Shown here piece by piece: positions 38,142-47,844 of a DNA stretch of 64,000 nt (positions are counted from its first letter, which is position 1; each line of letters opens with the position of its first letter). The stretch is from Betaproteobacteria bacterium HGW-Betaproteobacteria-3. GTDB taxonomy: Bacteria > Pseudomonadota > Gammaproteobacteria > Burkholderiales > Burkholderiaceae_C. The notes under the pieces were generated by a model. It was not told the origin of the DNA, ran no database searches, and saw only the letters and a list, made by a program, of their open reading frames with translations. Both the position numbers and the translations under genes were made by a program. The stretch covers positions 124,001 to 188,000 of the forward strand of contig PHCI01000003.1 in NCBI GenBank assembly GCA_002842205.1, written 5' to 3'.

Positions 38142-39530
38142 ATGAAAGAAAACCAAAACACCGAGTGGAAAGAGTCCTGGCGCGACGACTACCTGCGCTG
38201 GGTGTGCGGCTTTGCCAATGCCGAGGGCGGCACGTTGGTGATCGGACGCAACGACCAGGGCCAGGCCGTGGGTGTGGCCAACGCGGCCCGGCTGCTGGAA
38301 GAAATACCCAACAAGGTGCGCGATGTGCTGGGCATCATGGTGGACGTGAATTTGCTGGTAGAGGGCGGCAAAGAACTGCTGGAGATTCGGGTGGAGCCCT
38401 ACCCCAACCCCATCAGCTACAAGGGCGAATACCACTTTCGCAGTGGCAGCACCAAGCAAGAGCTGAAAGGTGCGGCACTGTCGCACTTTTTACTGAAAAA
38501 GCAGGGGCTGCACTGGGACGGTGTGGCGCTGCCCGGCCTGAAGGTGGCCGACCTGGACGCGGGTGCCTTGGCCTTGTTTCGCCAGCAGGCCGTGCGCAGC
38601 CAGCGGCTGCCAGAGGTAACTCTGCAAGAGCCTGATGCCGCGCTGCTGGAGCGCCTGCACTTGTTGGAAGATGGTGTGTGCAAACGTGCCACGGCGCTGC
38701 TGTTTCATGCTGATCCCGGGCGCTGGTTTACCGGCGCGTTTGTGAAGATTGGCTTTTTTGAGACCGATGCCGATTTGCTCCACCAGGATGAGGTGAACGG
38801 GCCGCTGCTGGTGCAGGTGAACAAGACCGTCGAGGTGCTGCAAGCCAAATACATGAAGGCTTTGATCAGCTACGACGGTTTGCAGCGTGTGGAAACCTGG
38901 CCCGTGCCCCTGCCCGCACTGCGCGAGGCGGTGCTCAATGCCGTGGTGCACAAGGACTACACCAGTGGCGCGCCGATCCAGATCAGCGTGTATGCCGACA
39001 AGCTGATGATCTGGAACTCGGGCCGTTTGTCCCCCGAATGGACGGTGGAGCGTTTGCTGGGCAAGCATGCGTCGGCGCCGTTTAACCCGGACGTGGCGAA
39101 TGCATTTTTCCGGGGTGGGCAGATTGAGTCTTGGGGGCGCGGCATTGAGCGCATGGTGCAAGCCTGCCTGGATGCGGGATTGCAGGCGCCGGTTTTGCAA
39201 CTGCAGGACGGAGGGGTGTGGGTGACGTTTGCGTTTGCGCCCGCCAAACCCCTGGGGAGGGGTGAAAAGTGGGGTGAAAAGTGGGGTGAAAAGTGGGGTG
39301 AAAAGTGGGGTGAAAAGTGGGGTGAAAAAGCCACCGCCACCCGACTGGCACTCATGCAAGCGATGCGCCGCAACCCGCAAATCAGCACCGTGGCACTGGC
39401 GGCTGAAGTGGGCATGGCATCGACCAGCGGTGTAGAAAAGCACTTAAAAGCCCTGCGCGAAGCCGGATGCATCCGCCGTGTAGGCCCGGCCAAAGGCGGC
39501 ACCTGGGATGTGATGGAAGAAATTTTATGA
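38142..39530 (+). CDS. AlbA_2/Schlafen-like ATP-binding regulator with GEKW repeats
   Basis: The 462-residue protein starts with an AlbA_2 (Schlafen-type) domain, [20 protein letters not shown] with [17 protein letters not shown]. Next comes an HATPase_c_4-like region, [20 protein letters not shown] with [13 protein letters not shown] and GRGIERM. At residue 374 five tandem GEKW units encoded by a 12-bp repeat form a linker, followed by a winged helix ([21 protein letters not shown]). Such proteins are often found in type I restriction loci. Its stop overlaps the hsdR start (ATGA). ATG 38142 is chosen; an upstream start at 38097 would overlap the HEPN gene. Confidence 0.88.
   Translation: MKENQNTEWKESWRDDYLRWVCGFANAEGGTLVIGRNDQGQAVGVANAARLLEEIPNKVRDVLGIMVDVNLLVEGGKELLEIRVEPYPNPISYKGEYHFRSGSTKQELKGAALSHFLLKKQGLHWDGVALPGLKVADLDAGALALFRQQAVRSQRLPEVTLQEPDAALLERLHLLEDGVCKRATALLFHADPGRWFTGAFVKIGFFETDADLLHQDEVNGPLLVQVNKTVEVLQAKYMKALISYDGLQRVETWPVPLPALREAVLNAVVHKDYTSGAPIQISVYADKLMIWNSGRLSPEWTVERLLGKHASAPFNPDVANAFFRGGQIESWGRGIERMVQACLDAGLQAPVLQLQDGGVWVTFAFAPAKPLGRGEKWGEKWGEKWGEKWGEKWGEKATATRLALMQAMRRNPQISTVALAAEVGMASTSGVEKHLKALREAGCIRRVGPAKGGTWDVMEEIL
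39261..39329 (+). repeat. 12-bp tandem repeat, five full copies
   Basis: GGTGAAAAGTGG is repeated exactly at 39261, 39273, 39285, 39297 and 39309, with a sixth partial copy at 39321. Copies encode GEKW. Gain or loss of units would change linker length without a frameshift. Confidence 0.97.
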
Positions 39531-42500
39531 CCGAACAAGCCCGCTCTGAGCGCAAGACGCAAAACCGCGTTATCGACCTGTTCACCAGTCAGACGCGGCC
39601 CGACGGCCTGGGCTATCGTTACCTGGGCGACTGGAGCAAGCGCCCGGACGCCACCATAAGCAACCGCCCCATCGAGGCCGCTCTGCTGCGCGACAACCTT
39701 ACCGCCCGTGGCTATTCCCTCACCCACATATCGGCTGCGCTGCACAAGCTGGAGGCTGCCGCCGACACCACCGGCATCACGCTGTACCAAGCCAACCTGC
39801 GCACCTACCAATGCCTGCGCTACGGTGTGGACGTGCAAGTCGCTGCGGGCCAGGCGCATGACAAGGTGCACCTGATTGACTGGGAAAACCCGCAAAGGAA
39901 CGACTTTGCCCTGGCCGAAGAGGTCACGCTCAAAGGTGGCTACGAGCGCCGCCCGGACGTTGTGCTCTACATCAATGGCATCGCCATGGTGGTGATGGAG
40001 CTCAAACGCAGCTCGGTGGAGCTGGCAGACGGCGTGCGCCAGCTCATCACCAACCAGGAAGAGATTTTTAACAAGGGCTTTTTCAGCACCGTCCAGTTGG
40101 TTCTGGCGGGTAACGACTCGCAGGGCTTGCGCATGGGCACCACTGGCACGCCCGAGCAGTTTTTTGTGGAGTGGAAGGACGAAATGCCGCTTGCGGCTGG
40201 CACAACCCCCGCCGCCGGGGCGCTGCTGGACCGGCCACTGGCGCTGCTCTGCGACAAAGCCCGGTTGCTGGACTTGGTGCGCAACTTCATCATCTTCGAC
40301 GGTGGGCAAAAGAAGGTGCCACGCCCGCACCAGTATGCAGGGGTGAAGGCAGCGCAAGAGCGCATTGCCAAGCGTGAGGGCGGTGTGATCTGGCACACCC
40401 AGGGCAGTGGCAAGAGCATTTTGATGGTGCTGCTTGCCAAGTGGCTGCTGGAGCACGACCCTGAGGCGCGCATCTTGGTGGTGACCGACCGCGACGAGCT
40501 GGACAAGCAAATTACGGGGGTGATGCGCAATGCGGGTGTGATTGGTGCGGGTTCGTCTTCTCCGCGCATTACCTCGCGGGCAGAGTTTGTGGAAAAGCTG
40601 GGTTCCACCACCACGCGGCTGATGTGCGCGCTGCTGCACAAGATTGACCCCTCTGACCTGAACGGCCCGCCGCCCAAGGTGCACGGCCGTATGGTTGTGT
40701 TTGTGGACGAATGCCACCGTAGCCAGGGCGGCGACATGAACAGGCAGATGAAACGCTGGCTGGAAGGGGCCCTCTTCATCGGCTTTACCGGCACGCCGCT
40801 GCTGCGCAAAGACAAGAAGATGACACGCGATGTGTTTGGCACCTACATCCACACCTACAAGTTTCACCAGGCGGTGGCCGACAAAGTAGTGCTGGACTTG
40901 AAATACGAGGCGCGTGACGTGCCGCAACGCCTTACCTCTCAAACCGCCGTGGACCAGTGGTTTGAAACCCGCACCAAGGGCCTGAACAACTTCCAGAAAG
41001 CCCTGGTGCGCAAGCGCTGGGCGACGATGGAAGAGCTGATGAGCTCTGAGGAGCGAAAGGCCCGTATTGCGGCCAGCATCATTCACGATTTTGGCGTGCT
41101 GCCACGGCTGAACAACAACCGTGGCACGGCGATTTTGGTGGCGGCCAGCATTTATGACGCCTGCCATTACTTTCGGCTGTTTCAGGCCAAGACGTTTGGC
41201 CAATATTGCGGGATCATCACTTCGTTTGAGCCCAGCCCCGGCGCGATTGTGCTGGAGCCGCCGGACAGTGACGAACGATACAAGTTCGACACCTATACGC
41301 AGTTTGTGCTTAAGGGTTTTGCCACCACCGAGAAGTACGAAACCGAGATGAAGCGCCGCTTCATTGAAGAGCCGGCCAACCTGAAGCTGCTGATCGTGGT
41401 GAGCAAGCTGCTGACCGGCTTTGACGCGCCAAGCTGCACCTACATCTACCTGGACAACCAACTGCGCGACCACAACCTGTTTCAGGCGATTTGCCGCACC
41501 AATCGGCTGGACGGTGACGACAAGGACTATGGCCACATTGTTGACTTCAAGGAACTGTTTGGCGACGTGCAGCAGGCCATTGCCGTGTACAGCTCTGACG
41601 AGCTCGACATTGATGAGGGCAACGGTGGCGAGAACAACGTGCACCTGAAAGACTGGCTCACCGAGGGCAAGAAGCAACTGGACGGCGCGCGCCAGGCCAT
41701 CGGCTATCTGTGTGAACCGGTGCCACAGCCGCGTGAGGTGGAGCAGTACCTGCATTACTTCTGTGGTGATGCCGCCAACCCCAACGCTTTGACCGAGACC
41801 GAGGCGCTGCGGGTGTCGTTTTACAAAGCGGTGGCCATCTTTGCCCGTAGCTACGCGGACATTGCTCAGGACATGGCCAAGGCAGGGTACAGCGATGCCG
41901 AGGCGGCTGCGATCAAAAAAGAGGTGGAGTGGTACGCCGAGATTCGCTCTGCCGTCAAGAAGCATTCAGGTGAAGAGCTGGACATCAAGCCCTTTGAGGC
42001 CGACATGCGCCACCTGATCAACACCTACATCCAGGCCGACGCGGCGACCGAGCTGGGTGCTTTAGGTGAAATGTCGCTGACCGAGCTGATCATCAAGACC
42101 GGCATACACGATGCGATTGCCAAAAAGCTCAACGAGAAGGGTCAGCTTTCCAAGAACGCCATCGCCGAGGGCATCATCAACAACGTGCGCAAGACCATCA
42201 TCCGGGATCAATTGACCGACCCGAGGTTCTACGCCCAGATGTCCAAGCTGCTGGATGACCTGATCGCGCAGAGCCGCACCGACACGGCAGCGTATGAGGA
42301 ATTTCTGCGCAAAGCCGAGGAGTTGGTGAAGCGGCTGGCGGCCAAGCAGCCCGAAGACGGTATTCCGGCGGAGTTGCATGGCAGGCGTGAGGCGACGGTG
42401 ATTTACAACAACCTGGAAACCATTCTTGCCGGGCCACCCGCTGCGGACGTGCTACAGGAAGGCCAGGCTGGATATGGCAATGTGCGCGCACTGCTGGCGT

Positions 42501-42661
42501 TGGAAATTGACCACGCCATGCGTACGCGAGCGCCCGCCGACTGGAAGGGTGACGAAACCAAGGAGCGGGTGGTGCAAAACTTCTTGTTCCCGCTGTTGAA
42601 GAGGAACCGCGCGGCTACGTTGGCCGTGTTTGAACTCGTCAAGAACCAGCCGGGCTACTGA
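39527..42661 (+). CDS. hsdR: Type I restriction endonuclease subunit HsdR
   Basis: The 1044-residue motor-nuclease subunit translocates and cuts unmethylated DNA. The N-terminal PD-(D/E)xK nuclease has Asp144 and MELKR (Glu158, Lys160). The superfamily 2 helicase follows, with Walker A GSGKS at about 293-298, the DEAH-type box [12 protein letters not shown] at about 394 and GFTGTP as motif III. All three are intact. It is the last hsd gene, separated from hsdM by seven kilobases of accessory genes. The next gene starts on its stop codon. Confidence 0.94.
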   Translation: MTEQARSERKTQNRVIDLFTSQTRPDGLGYRYLGDWSKRPDATISNRPIEAALLRDNLTARGYSLTHISAALHKLEAAADTTGITLYQANLRTYQCLRYGVDVQVAAGQAHDKVHLIDWENPQRNDFALAEEVTLKGGYERRPDVVLYINGIAMVVMELKRSSVELADGVRQLITNQEEIFNKGFFSTVQLVLAGNDSQGLRMGTTGTPEQFFVEWKDEMPLAAGTTPAAGALLDRPLALLCDKARLLDLVRNFIIFDGGQKKVPRPHQYAGVKAAQERIAKREGGVIWHTQGSGKSILMVLLAKWLLEHDPEARILVVTDRDELDKQITGVMRNAGVIGAGSSSPRITSRAEFVEKLGSTTTRLMCALLHKIDPSDLNGPPPKVHGRMVVFVDECHRSQGGDMNRQMKRWLEGALFIGFTGTPLLRKDKKMTRDVFGTYIHTYKFHQAVADKVVLDLKYEARDVPQRLTSQTAVDQWFETRTKGLNNFQKALVRKRWATMEELMSSEERKARIAASIIHDFGVLPRLNNNRGTAILVAASIYDACHYFRLFQAKTFGQYCGIITSFEPSPGAIVLEPPDSDERYKFDTYTQFVLKGFATTEKYETEMKRRFIEEPANLKLLIVVSKLLTGFDAPSCTYIYLDNQLRDHNLFQAICRTNRLDGDDKDYGHIVDFKELFGDVQQAIAVYSSDELDIDEGNGGENNVHLKDWLTEGKKQLDGARQAIGYLCEPVPQPREVEQYLHYFCGDAANPNALTETEALRVSFYKAVAIFARSYADIAQDMAKAGYSDAEAAAIKKEVEWYAEIRSAVKKHSGEELDIKPFEADMRHLINTYIQADAATELGALGEMSLTELIIKTGIHDAIAKKLNEKGQLSKNAIAEGIINNVRKTIIRDQLTDPRFYAQMSKLLDDLIAQSRTDTAAYEEFLRKAEELVKRLAAKQPEDGIPAELHGRREATVIYNNLETILAGPPAADVLQEGQAGYGNVRALLALEIDHAMRTRAPADWKGDETKERVVQNFLFPLLKRNRAATLAVFELVKNQPGY

Positions 42662-43395
42662 TGGTGGAGACGATTCAGCTTGGTGAAATCTGCATCGCCG
42701 TTACGCGCAAGGCGGTGAAAAATGTGCATCTGTCTGTTCATCCGCCGCTGGGCCATGTGACCCTGGTGGCACCTACCGCAACCCGGTTGGAAGTGGCCCG
42801 CGCCTACGCTATCTCCAAGCTGGGATGGATCCGTGATCAGCAAACCAAACTGCTGACCCAGTCGCGCGAGACACCGCGCCAGTTTGTGGAGCGGGAGACA
42901 CACATGCTTTGGGGGCGGCGCTATTTGCTGTCCGTGGTTGAAAAGGAAGCCAAGCCCACTGTGACGCGCGACCACCGACGCATCACCCTCACCGTGCGCT
43001 CCGGCAGCACGGTGGCGAAGCGCGAAGAAGTGATGGATGAATGGCACCGTGCCCTGCTGCATCAAACCGTGCCTGCCTTGATCGAGAAATGGGAGAGCAG
43101 GCTGGGCGTGAAGGTCTCCGGCTACTTCCTCCAGCGCATGAAAACCAAATGGGGTGGCTGCAACCATCGCGCCGGAAACATTCGCCTCAATACTGAGTTG
43201 GCGAAGAAACCCAAGGATTTGCTTGAGTATGTTGTGCTGCACGAAATGGTGCATTTGATCGAGCCCACGCACAGCGAGCGCTTTGTGGCGTTGTTGGCGC
43301 AGCACTATCCGACTTGGCGGGAAGCGCGGGCGGAATTGAATGAGTTGCCGCTCACAGCGCAGGCTTGGGGGCAAAGTGAACGCTCCGATGGATGA
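42661..43395 (+). CDS. YgjP/SprT-like metallopeptidase (DUF45)
   Basis: The 244-residue protein has the zinc motif HEMVH (His194, Glu195, His198) with a third His204 in EPTHSERF, the HExxH...H...F pattern of the YgjP/WLM-like gluzincins. KTKWGGCNHRAGNIRLN before it is a family hallmark. The start overlaps the hsdR TGA by one base, so it is translated with hsdR. Members of this family recur at the 3' end of type I restriction operons, but their role there is not known. It is the last gene of the accessory block. Confidence 0.9.
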   Translation: MVETIQLGEICIAVTRKAVKNVHLSVHPPLGHVTLVAPTATRLEVARAYAISKLGWIRDQQTKLLTQSRETPRQFVERETHMLWGRRYLLSVVEKEAKPTVTRDHRRITLTVRSGSTVAKREEVMDEWHRALLHQTVPALIEKWESRLGVKVSGYFLQRMKTKWGGCNHRAGNIRLNTELAKKPKDLLEYVVLHEMVHLIEPTHSERFVALLAQHYPTWREARAELNELPLTAQAWGQSERSDG

Positions 43396-43601
43396 GTATT
43401 GCGCGCTGCACCCGCGTGGTCATGCCGTGTGTGGCAATTGCGGAGCACGCCCGCTAGGGCCACTCGGTTCGCTTTTACACAACGCCGAATTGGCCTCAGT
43501 GCCCGCCAGTCGATGGCGTCGCGTTTTGCGTCTGGTACTAGCCCGGTGCTAGTCAAAAAAATCCGCTACGGTTTAGGTAACGGACTTTCCTTGATTTCAT
43601 T

Positions 43602-43677
43602 TGGTGCCGGAGAGATGAATCGAACACCCGACCTTCTCATTACGAATGAGCTGCTCTACCGACTGAGCTACACCGGC
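43602..43677 (-). tRNA. tRNA-Thr (anticodon CGU)
   Basis: The minus strand reads GCCGGTGTAGCTCAGTCGGT, with CTCAT-TTCGTAA-TGAG as anticodon arm giving CGU, and TTCGATT in the T-loop. CCA is encoded. At 76 nt the size is normal. One acceptor pair is U-U and the T-stem has two G-U pairs. Its 3' end faces the restriction locus. The 206 bp between the peptidase gene and this tRNA hold no gene I can support. Confidence 0.95.
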
Positions 43678-43688
43678 TAAGCCTTCGA

Positions 43689-44693
43689 TTATAGCGGGTG
43701 GTAGCTGGTGACGCGCTCGACCTCGTTTTTCGAGCCGAGGATGACGCTGACGCGCTCGTGCAGTTTTTCGGGCTGGATGTCCAGGATGCGCTGGCGGCCG
43801 TTGGTGGCGGCGCCGCCGGCCTGTTCGACCAGCCAGCCCATGGGGTTGGCCTCGTACATCAGGCGCAGCTTGCCGGGTTTGTTGGGCTCACGTTTGTCCC
43901 AGGGGTACATGAAGATGCCGCCACGCGTGAGGATGCGGTGCACGTCGGCCACCATGCTGGCGATCCAGCGCATGTTGAAATCCTTGCCGCGCGGGCCGTC
44001 CTTGCCGGCCAGGCATTCGTCGATGTAGCGGCGCACGGGGGCGTCCCAGTGGCGCATGTTGCTCATGTTGATGGCGAATTCCTGCGTGTCGGCCGGAATG
44101 CGGACGTTTTCCTGCACCAGCACGAAGGAGCCCTGCTCGCGGTCCAGCGTGAACATGGCCACGCCGTCGCCCACGGTCAGCACCAGCGTGGTCTGGGGGC
44201 CGTAAATGCAGTAGCCCGCGGCCACTTGCCGATTGCCCGGTTGCAGGAAGTCGGCCTCGTCCACACCGCGGTCGTCTTCGGGCATGCGCAGCACGCTGAA
44301 GATGGTGCCGATGCTGACGTTCACGTCGATGTTGCTGGAGCCGTCCAGCGGATCAAACAGCAGCAGGTACTCGCCCTGCGGGTAGCGGTTGGGCACCACG
44401 TAGATGCCGTCCATTTCTTCGGACGCCATGCCGGCCAGGTGCCCACCCCATTCGTTGGCTTCGATCAGCACCTCGTTGGCGATGATGTCGAGCTTCTTCT
44501 GCATTTCGCCCTGCACGTTCTCGGTTTCGGCGGTGCCCAGAACGCCGCCCAGCGCGCCCTTGTTGACGGCCTGGCTGATGCTCTTGCAGGCACGGGCCAC
44601 CACTTCCAGCAGCAGACGCAGCTGCGCGGGAATGTGGCCTTCGACGCGCTGCTTTTCGACCAGATAACGGGTCAGGGAGATTTTTTGCGACAT
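43689..44693 (-). CDS. fbp: Class I fructose-1,6-bisphosphatase
   Basis: The 334-residue gluconeogenic enzyme has the metal site [16 protein letters not shown] and the upstream Glu residues in ASEEMDGIY. The C-terminal [15 protein letters not shown] segment holds the substrate lysine/tyrosine region of the family. Two ATGs are possible, 44699 and 44693; GAAGG lies six bases before 44693, so [11 protein letters not shown] is preferred. A four-copy repeat array lies upstream, between it and pepN, and must hold its promoter. Confidence 0.95.
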   Translation of the reverse strand: MSQKISLTRYLVEKQRVEGHIPAQLRLLLEVVARACKSISQAVNKGALGGVLGTAETENVQGEMQKKLDIIANEVLIEANEWGGHLAGMASEEMDGIYVVPNRYPQGEYLLLFDPLDGSSNIDVNVSIGTIFSVLRMPEDDRGVDEADFLQPGNRQVAAGYCIYGPQTTLVLTVGDGVAMFTLDREQGSFVLVQENVRIPADTQEFAINMSNMRHWDAPVRRYIDECLAGKDGPRGKDFNMRWIASMVADVHRILTRGGIFMYPWDKREPNKPGKLRLMYEANPMGWLVEQAGGAATNGRQRILDIQPEKLHERVSVILGSKNEVERVTSYHPL

Positions 44694-44714
44694 ATTCATC
44701 CTTCAGTCAACAAG

Positions 44715-45048
44715 GCCGCCGCGCCGGGCCGCCCCAAGCCAGGCCAGCCCCCTCGGGGGGCAGCGAACCACACGAAGTGGGGAGCGTGGGGGCCGCAGAG
44801 GCCGCCGCGCCGGGCCGCTCCCAAGCAAGCCCAGCCCCCCCGGGGGGCAGCGACCACACGCAGTGAGGGAGCGTGGGGGCCATCGGCCGCCGCGCCGGGC
44901 CGCCCCAAGCAAGCTCAGCCTCCGAGGGGGCTGCGACCACACGCTGTGAGGAAGCGTGGGGGCCACGAGCGCCGCGCCGGGCCGCTCCCAAGCAAGCTCA
45001 GCCCCCCCGGGGGGCAGCGACCACACGCAGTGAGGGAGCGTGGGGGCC
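44715..45048. repeat. Four tandem copies of repeat family B
   Basis: Units at about 44715-44794, 44801-44881, 44886-44964 and 44970-45048 each run GCCGCCGCGCCGGGCCGC, CCAAGCAAG, CCCCCCGGGGGG, CAGCGACCACACG, and end GAGCGTGGGGGCC. Each is about 80 bp with an internal palindrome. The 357-bp space between pepN and fbp is nearly all repeat. Confidence 0.95.
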
Positions 45049-45051
45049 ATA

Positions 45052-47775
45052 TCAATCCGCCAGCGCGCGCGAAACCACTTCGCGCACGTCGTTGCTCAGG
45101 TCGGGCTTGGCGGCGACGCGGGCGATGGCTTCGCGGGCGGCGCTGCGGTAGGGTTCGGCCAGTTTGCGCCAGCGGTCCAGCGCGCGCGCCAGCCGGGCCG
45201 CCACCTGGGGGTTGATGGCGTCGAGTTCGATCACGCGTTCGCTCCAGAACACATAACCGGCGGCGTCGGCGCGGTGGAAGGCGCCGGGGTTGGCGCTGCA
45301 GTAGCTGAAGATCACGCTGCGGGCGCGGTTGGGATTGCGCAGGTTGAAGTCGGGGTGCTTCATGAGCTGGCGCACGGCGGGCAGCACCTGGCCGCCGCGG
45401 TCGGGCGCGCCGGCCTGCAGTGCAAACCATTTGTCCAGCACCAGGGCTTCGTCCTTGAACAGCGCGTGAAAACGCTGCAGCGCCGGGGCGGCCAGCGCGT
45501 GCCCACTGCTGACCAGGGCGTTGAGGGCGTTGAAGCGGTCGGTCATGTTGCCGGCGTCCTTGAACGCCTGGTACGCCTTGCCGGGCCAGAGGTCTGCACC
45601 ACCGGCCACGCCCGCGGCCAGGCACAGGTGCACCAGCGCCAGCCCTGCCAGCGCGCGGCGACCGGACGACCGGGTGTCGGGCCGGTAGGCGCCGTTCTCG
45701 CGGTGGGTCTCAAAGGCCCACTGCCAGTCGTCGGCCAGCGCCACCGCCAGTTGCAGGCGCATGGCCTCGCGCACGGCGTGCACGCGCTGCGGGTCGACCT
45801 CGGCCAGTTGCTCGGCCATGTAGGTTTCGGCCGGCAGCGTGAGCACCAGCTCCTTGAAGGCGGGGTCGAGTGCAGGGTTGCGCAGGACCGCGCGCATGGC
45901 TGCAATATAAGCATCATTCAGGGGCTTTCCCCCCGCCAATACTTGATTGTTTGCTATTGATTCAATTGCTGACCGGACGGCCAGACGTTGCCCGGCCTCC
46001 CAGCGGTTGAAGGGGTCGGTGTCATGGGCCAGCAGGTGCAGGAGTTGCTCGGCGGTGTAGGCATGGTCGAGCACCACCGGGGCGCTGAAGTCGCGCAGGA
46101 TCGAGGGCACGGGCTCGGCCGGCACGTTGATGAACACCAGGGTTTCGGTGGCCTCGGCCAGCACAAAGGTGCGGGCGCCGCCCTCGGCGTGTTGCCAGTG
46201 CGCCAGTTGCAGCGGGGTCTCGGTGCCGTCGGGCCCGATGAGGGCCAGGGCCACCGGGATGACGAAGGGCGCCTTGGCGGGCTGCCCGGGCGTGGGGTCG
46301 CAGCTTTGCGACAGCGTGAGGGTGTAGGTGTGTTGGGCTGCGTCGTACACGCCGCGGGCGGCCACGCGCGGTGTGCCGGCCTGGCTGTACCAGCGTTTGA
46401 ACGGCACCAGGCGGCGGGCCAGTTCAGAGGCGGGGTTGGCGTCGGCGATGGCCTGGGCAAAGTCGTCGCAGGTCACGGCCTGGCCGTCGTGGCGGGCAAA
46501 GTACAGCGTCATGCCGCGGGCAAAGCCTTCGCGGCCCTGCGGGTCGTCCGGGTTGGCCACCAGCGTTTGCATCATGCGGACAACTTCGGCGCCTTTTTCG
46601 TAGATGGTGACGGTGTAGAAGTTGTTGATCTCGATGTAGCTGTCGGGCCGCACCGGGTGGGCCATGGGGCCGGCGTCTTCAGGGAACTGCGCGGTGCGCA
46701 GCACGCGCACGTCTTCGATGCGCTTGACGGCGCGGGCCGACGGCCCGCCGGCCAGGTCGCGGCTGAATTCCTGGTCGCGGAACACCGTCAGGCCTTCCTT
46801 GAGGCTCAGCTGGAACCAGTCGCGGCAGGTGACGCGGTTGCCCGTCCAGTTGTGGAAGTACTCGTGGCCGACCACGCTTTCAATGTTGGCGTAGTCGGTG
46901 TCGGTGGCGGTGGCCTGGCTGGCCAGCACGTACTTGGTGTTGAAGATGTTCAGGCCCTTGTTCTCCATGGCGCCCATGTTGAAGTCGCTGGTGGCGACGA
47001 TCATGAAGCGTTCCAGATCGAGCGGCAGGCTGAAGCGGGCTTCGTCCCAGGCCACGCTGGCCATGAGGGATGCCATGGCGTGGCCGGTTTTGTCGAGGTC
47101 GCCGGGGCGCACGTACACCTGCAGCAGGTGCTCGGCGCCGCTGCGCGAGCGGATGCGCTGCTCGCGCGCCACCAGCGGGCCGGCCACCAGCGCAAACAGG
47201 TAGCAGGGTTTGCGGTGCGGGTCCACCCAGCGAGCGAAGTGGCGGCCTTCGTTGCCCGCGCCTTCCAGCGGGCCGTGGGCCACCCGGTTGCCGTTGGACA
47301 GCAGCACCGGGTAGCGGGCCTGGTCGGCGCGCAGGGTCACGCTGAAGCTGGCCATCACGTCGGGGCGGTCCAGAAAGTAGGTGATGTGGCGAAAGCCCTC
47401 GGCCTCGCACTGGGTGAAGAACGAGTCGTTGCTGACGTACAGGCCCGTCAGCCGGGTGTTCTTTTCAGGGCAGCAGGTGGTGAAGATCTCGAGCGCGAAG
47501 GCCTCGGTGTCGGGCAGGTTTTCCAGCACCAGCTGGCCGCCTTCAAGCTTGAACGAGGTGCCCTGGCCGTTGACCAGCACGCGCGACAGGTTCAGCCCTT
47601 CGCCGTCCAGCCGCAGCGGCTGCGCGGGCGCGTCGGGGTTGCGCCGCAGCGTCATCTTGTTCAGGACGCGGGTTTTGGCCGGGTCCAGGTCGAAGGTGAG
47701 GTCCACCGTGTCGATCCAGTAGGCCGGGGCCGTGTAGTCTTCGCGCCGGATGACCGCGGCTTGTCCTTCACGCAT
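45052..47775 (-). CDS. pepN: Aminopeptidase N (M1 family)
   Basis: The 907-residue zinc aminopeptidase trims N-terminal residues from peptides in the cytoplasm. The substrate motif is GAMENKGLNIFN and the zinc motif is VVGHEYFHNW with the downstream LKEGLTVFRDQEFS. The Ig-like and C-terminal helical domains are complete. Start ATG 47775 (MREGQAAVIRREDY) is chosen over a start ten codons earlier. Residues IESIANNQVLAGGKPLND near 600 are encoded by an in-frame repeat A copy at 45920-45970. It follows prfB on the same strand after 69 bp. Confidence 0.95.
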   Translation of the reverse strand: MREGQAAVIRREDYTAPAYWIDTVDLTFDLDPAKTRVLNKMTLRRNPDAPAQPLRLDGEGLNLSRVLVNGQGTSFKLEGGQLVLENLPDTEAFALEIFTTCCPEKNTRLTGLYVSNDSFFTQCEAEGFRHITYFLDRPDVMASFSVTLRADQARYPVLLSNGNRVAHGPLEGAGNEGRHFARWVDPHRKPCYLFALVAGPLVAREQRIRSRSGAEHLLQVYVRPGDLDKTGHAMASLMASVAWDEARFSLPLDLERFMIVATSDFNMGAMENKGLNIFNTKYVLASQATATDTDYANIESVVGHEYFHNWTGNRVTCRDWFQLSLKEGLTVFRDQEFSRDLAGGPSARAVKRIEDVRVLRTAQFPEDAGPMAHPVRPDSYIEINNFYTVTIYEKGAEVVRMMQTLVANPDDPQGREGFARGMTLYFARHDGQAVTCDDFAQAIADANPASELARRLVPFKRWYSQAGTPRVAARGVYDAAQHTYTLTLSQSCDPTPGQPAKAPFVIPVALALIGPDGTETPLQLAHWQHAEGGARTFVLAEATETLVFINVPAEPVPSILRDFSAPVVLDHAYTAEQLLHLLAHDTDPFNRWEAGQRLAVRSAIESIANNQVLAGGKPLNDAYIAAMRAVLRNPALDPAFKELVLTLPAETYMAEQLAEVDPQRVHAVREAMRLQLAVALADDWQWAFETHRENGAYRPDTRSSGRRALAGLALVHLCLAAGVAGGADLWPGKAYQAFKDAGNMTDRFNALNALVSSGHALAAPALQRFHALFKDEALVLDKWFALQAGAPDRGGQVLPAVRQLMKHPDFNLRNPNRARSVIFSYCSANPGAFHRADAAGYVFWSERVIELDAINPQVAARLARALDRWRKLAEPYRSAAREAIARVAAKPDLSNDVREVVSRALAD
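45920..45970. repeat. Repeat family A copy inside pepN
   Basis: GGGGCTTTCCCCCCGCCAAT, then ACTTGATTGTTTGCTATTGA. The cores CCCCCG and TTTGCTATTGA match the intergenic copies. It is in frame in the region joining the catalytic and C-terminal domains. Confidence 0.8.
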
Positions 47776-47844
47776 GGGTGTCTCCAATGTGGCGGGGGGA
47801 GGCAAAGTGACACGCGGTGCGCGCAGCCTGGGGGTGTTTCATGT

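Noticed and set aside
39261-39329. Possible CRISPR-like array
   Set aside because: The units are 12 bp, directly adjacent, without spacers, and encode a regular GEKW linker. It is a coding tandem repeat.
38957-41965. 1002-codon minus-strand open frame opposite the AlbA_2 gene and hsdR
   Set aside because: It mirrors two strong plus-strand genes with clear motifs and has none of its own.
43396-43601. Search for an integrase remnant or gene between the peptidase and tRNA-Thr
   Set aside because: Only short frames without motifs are present; nothing resembling an integrase or transposase is visible.
44715-45048. Possible CRISPR or coding array between pepN and fbp
   Set aside because: Whole 80-bp units repeat without unique spacers, and the open frames across them only translate the repeat.
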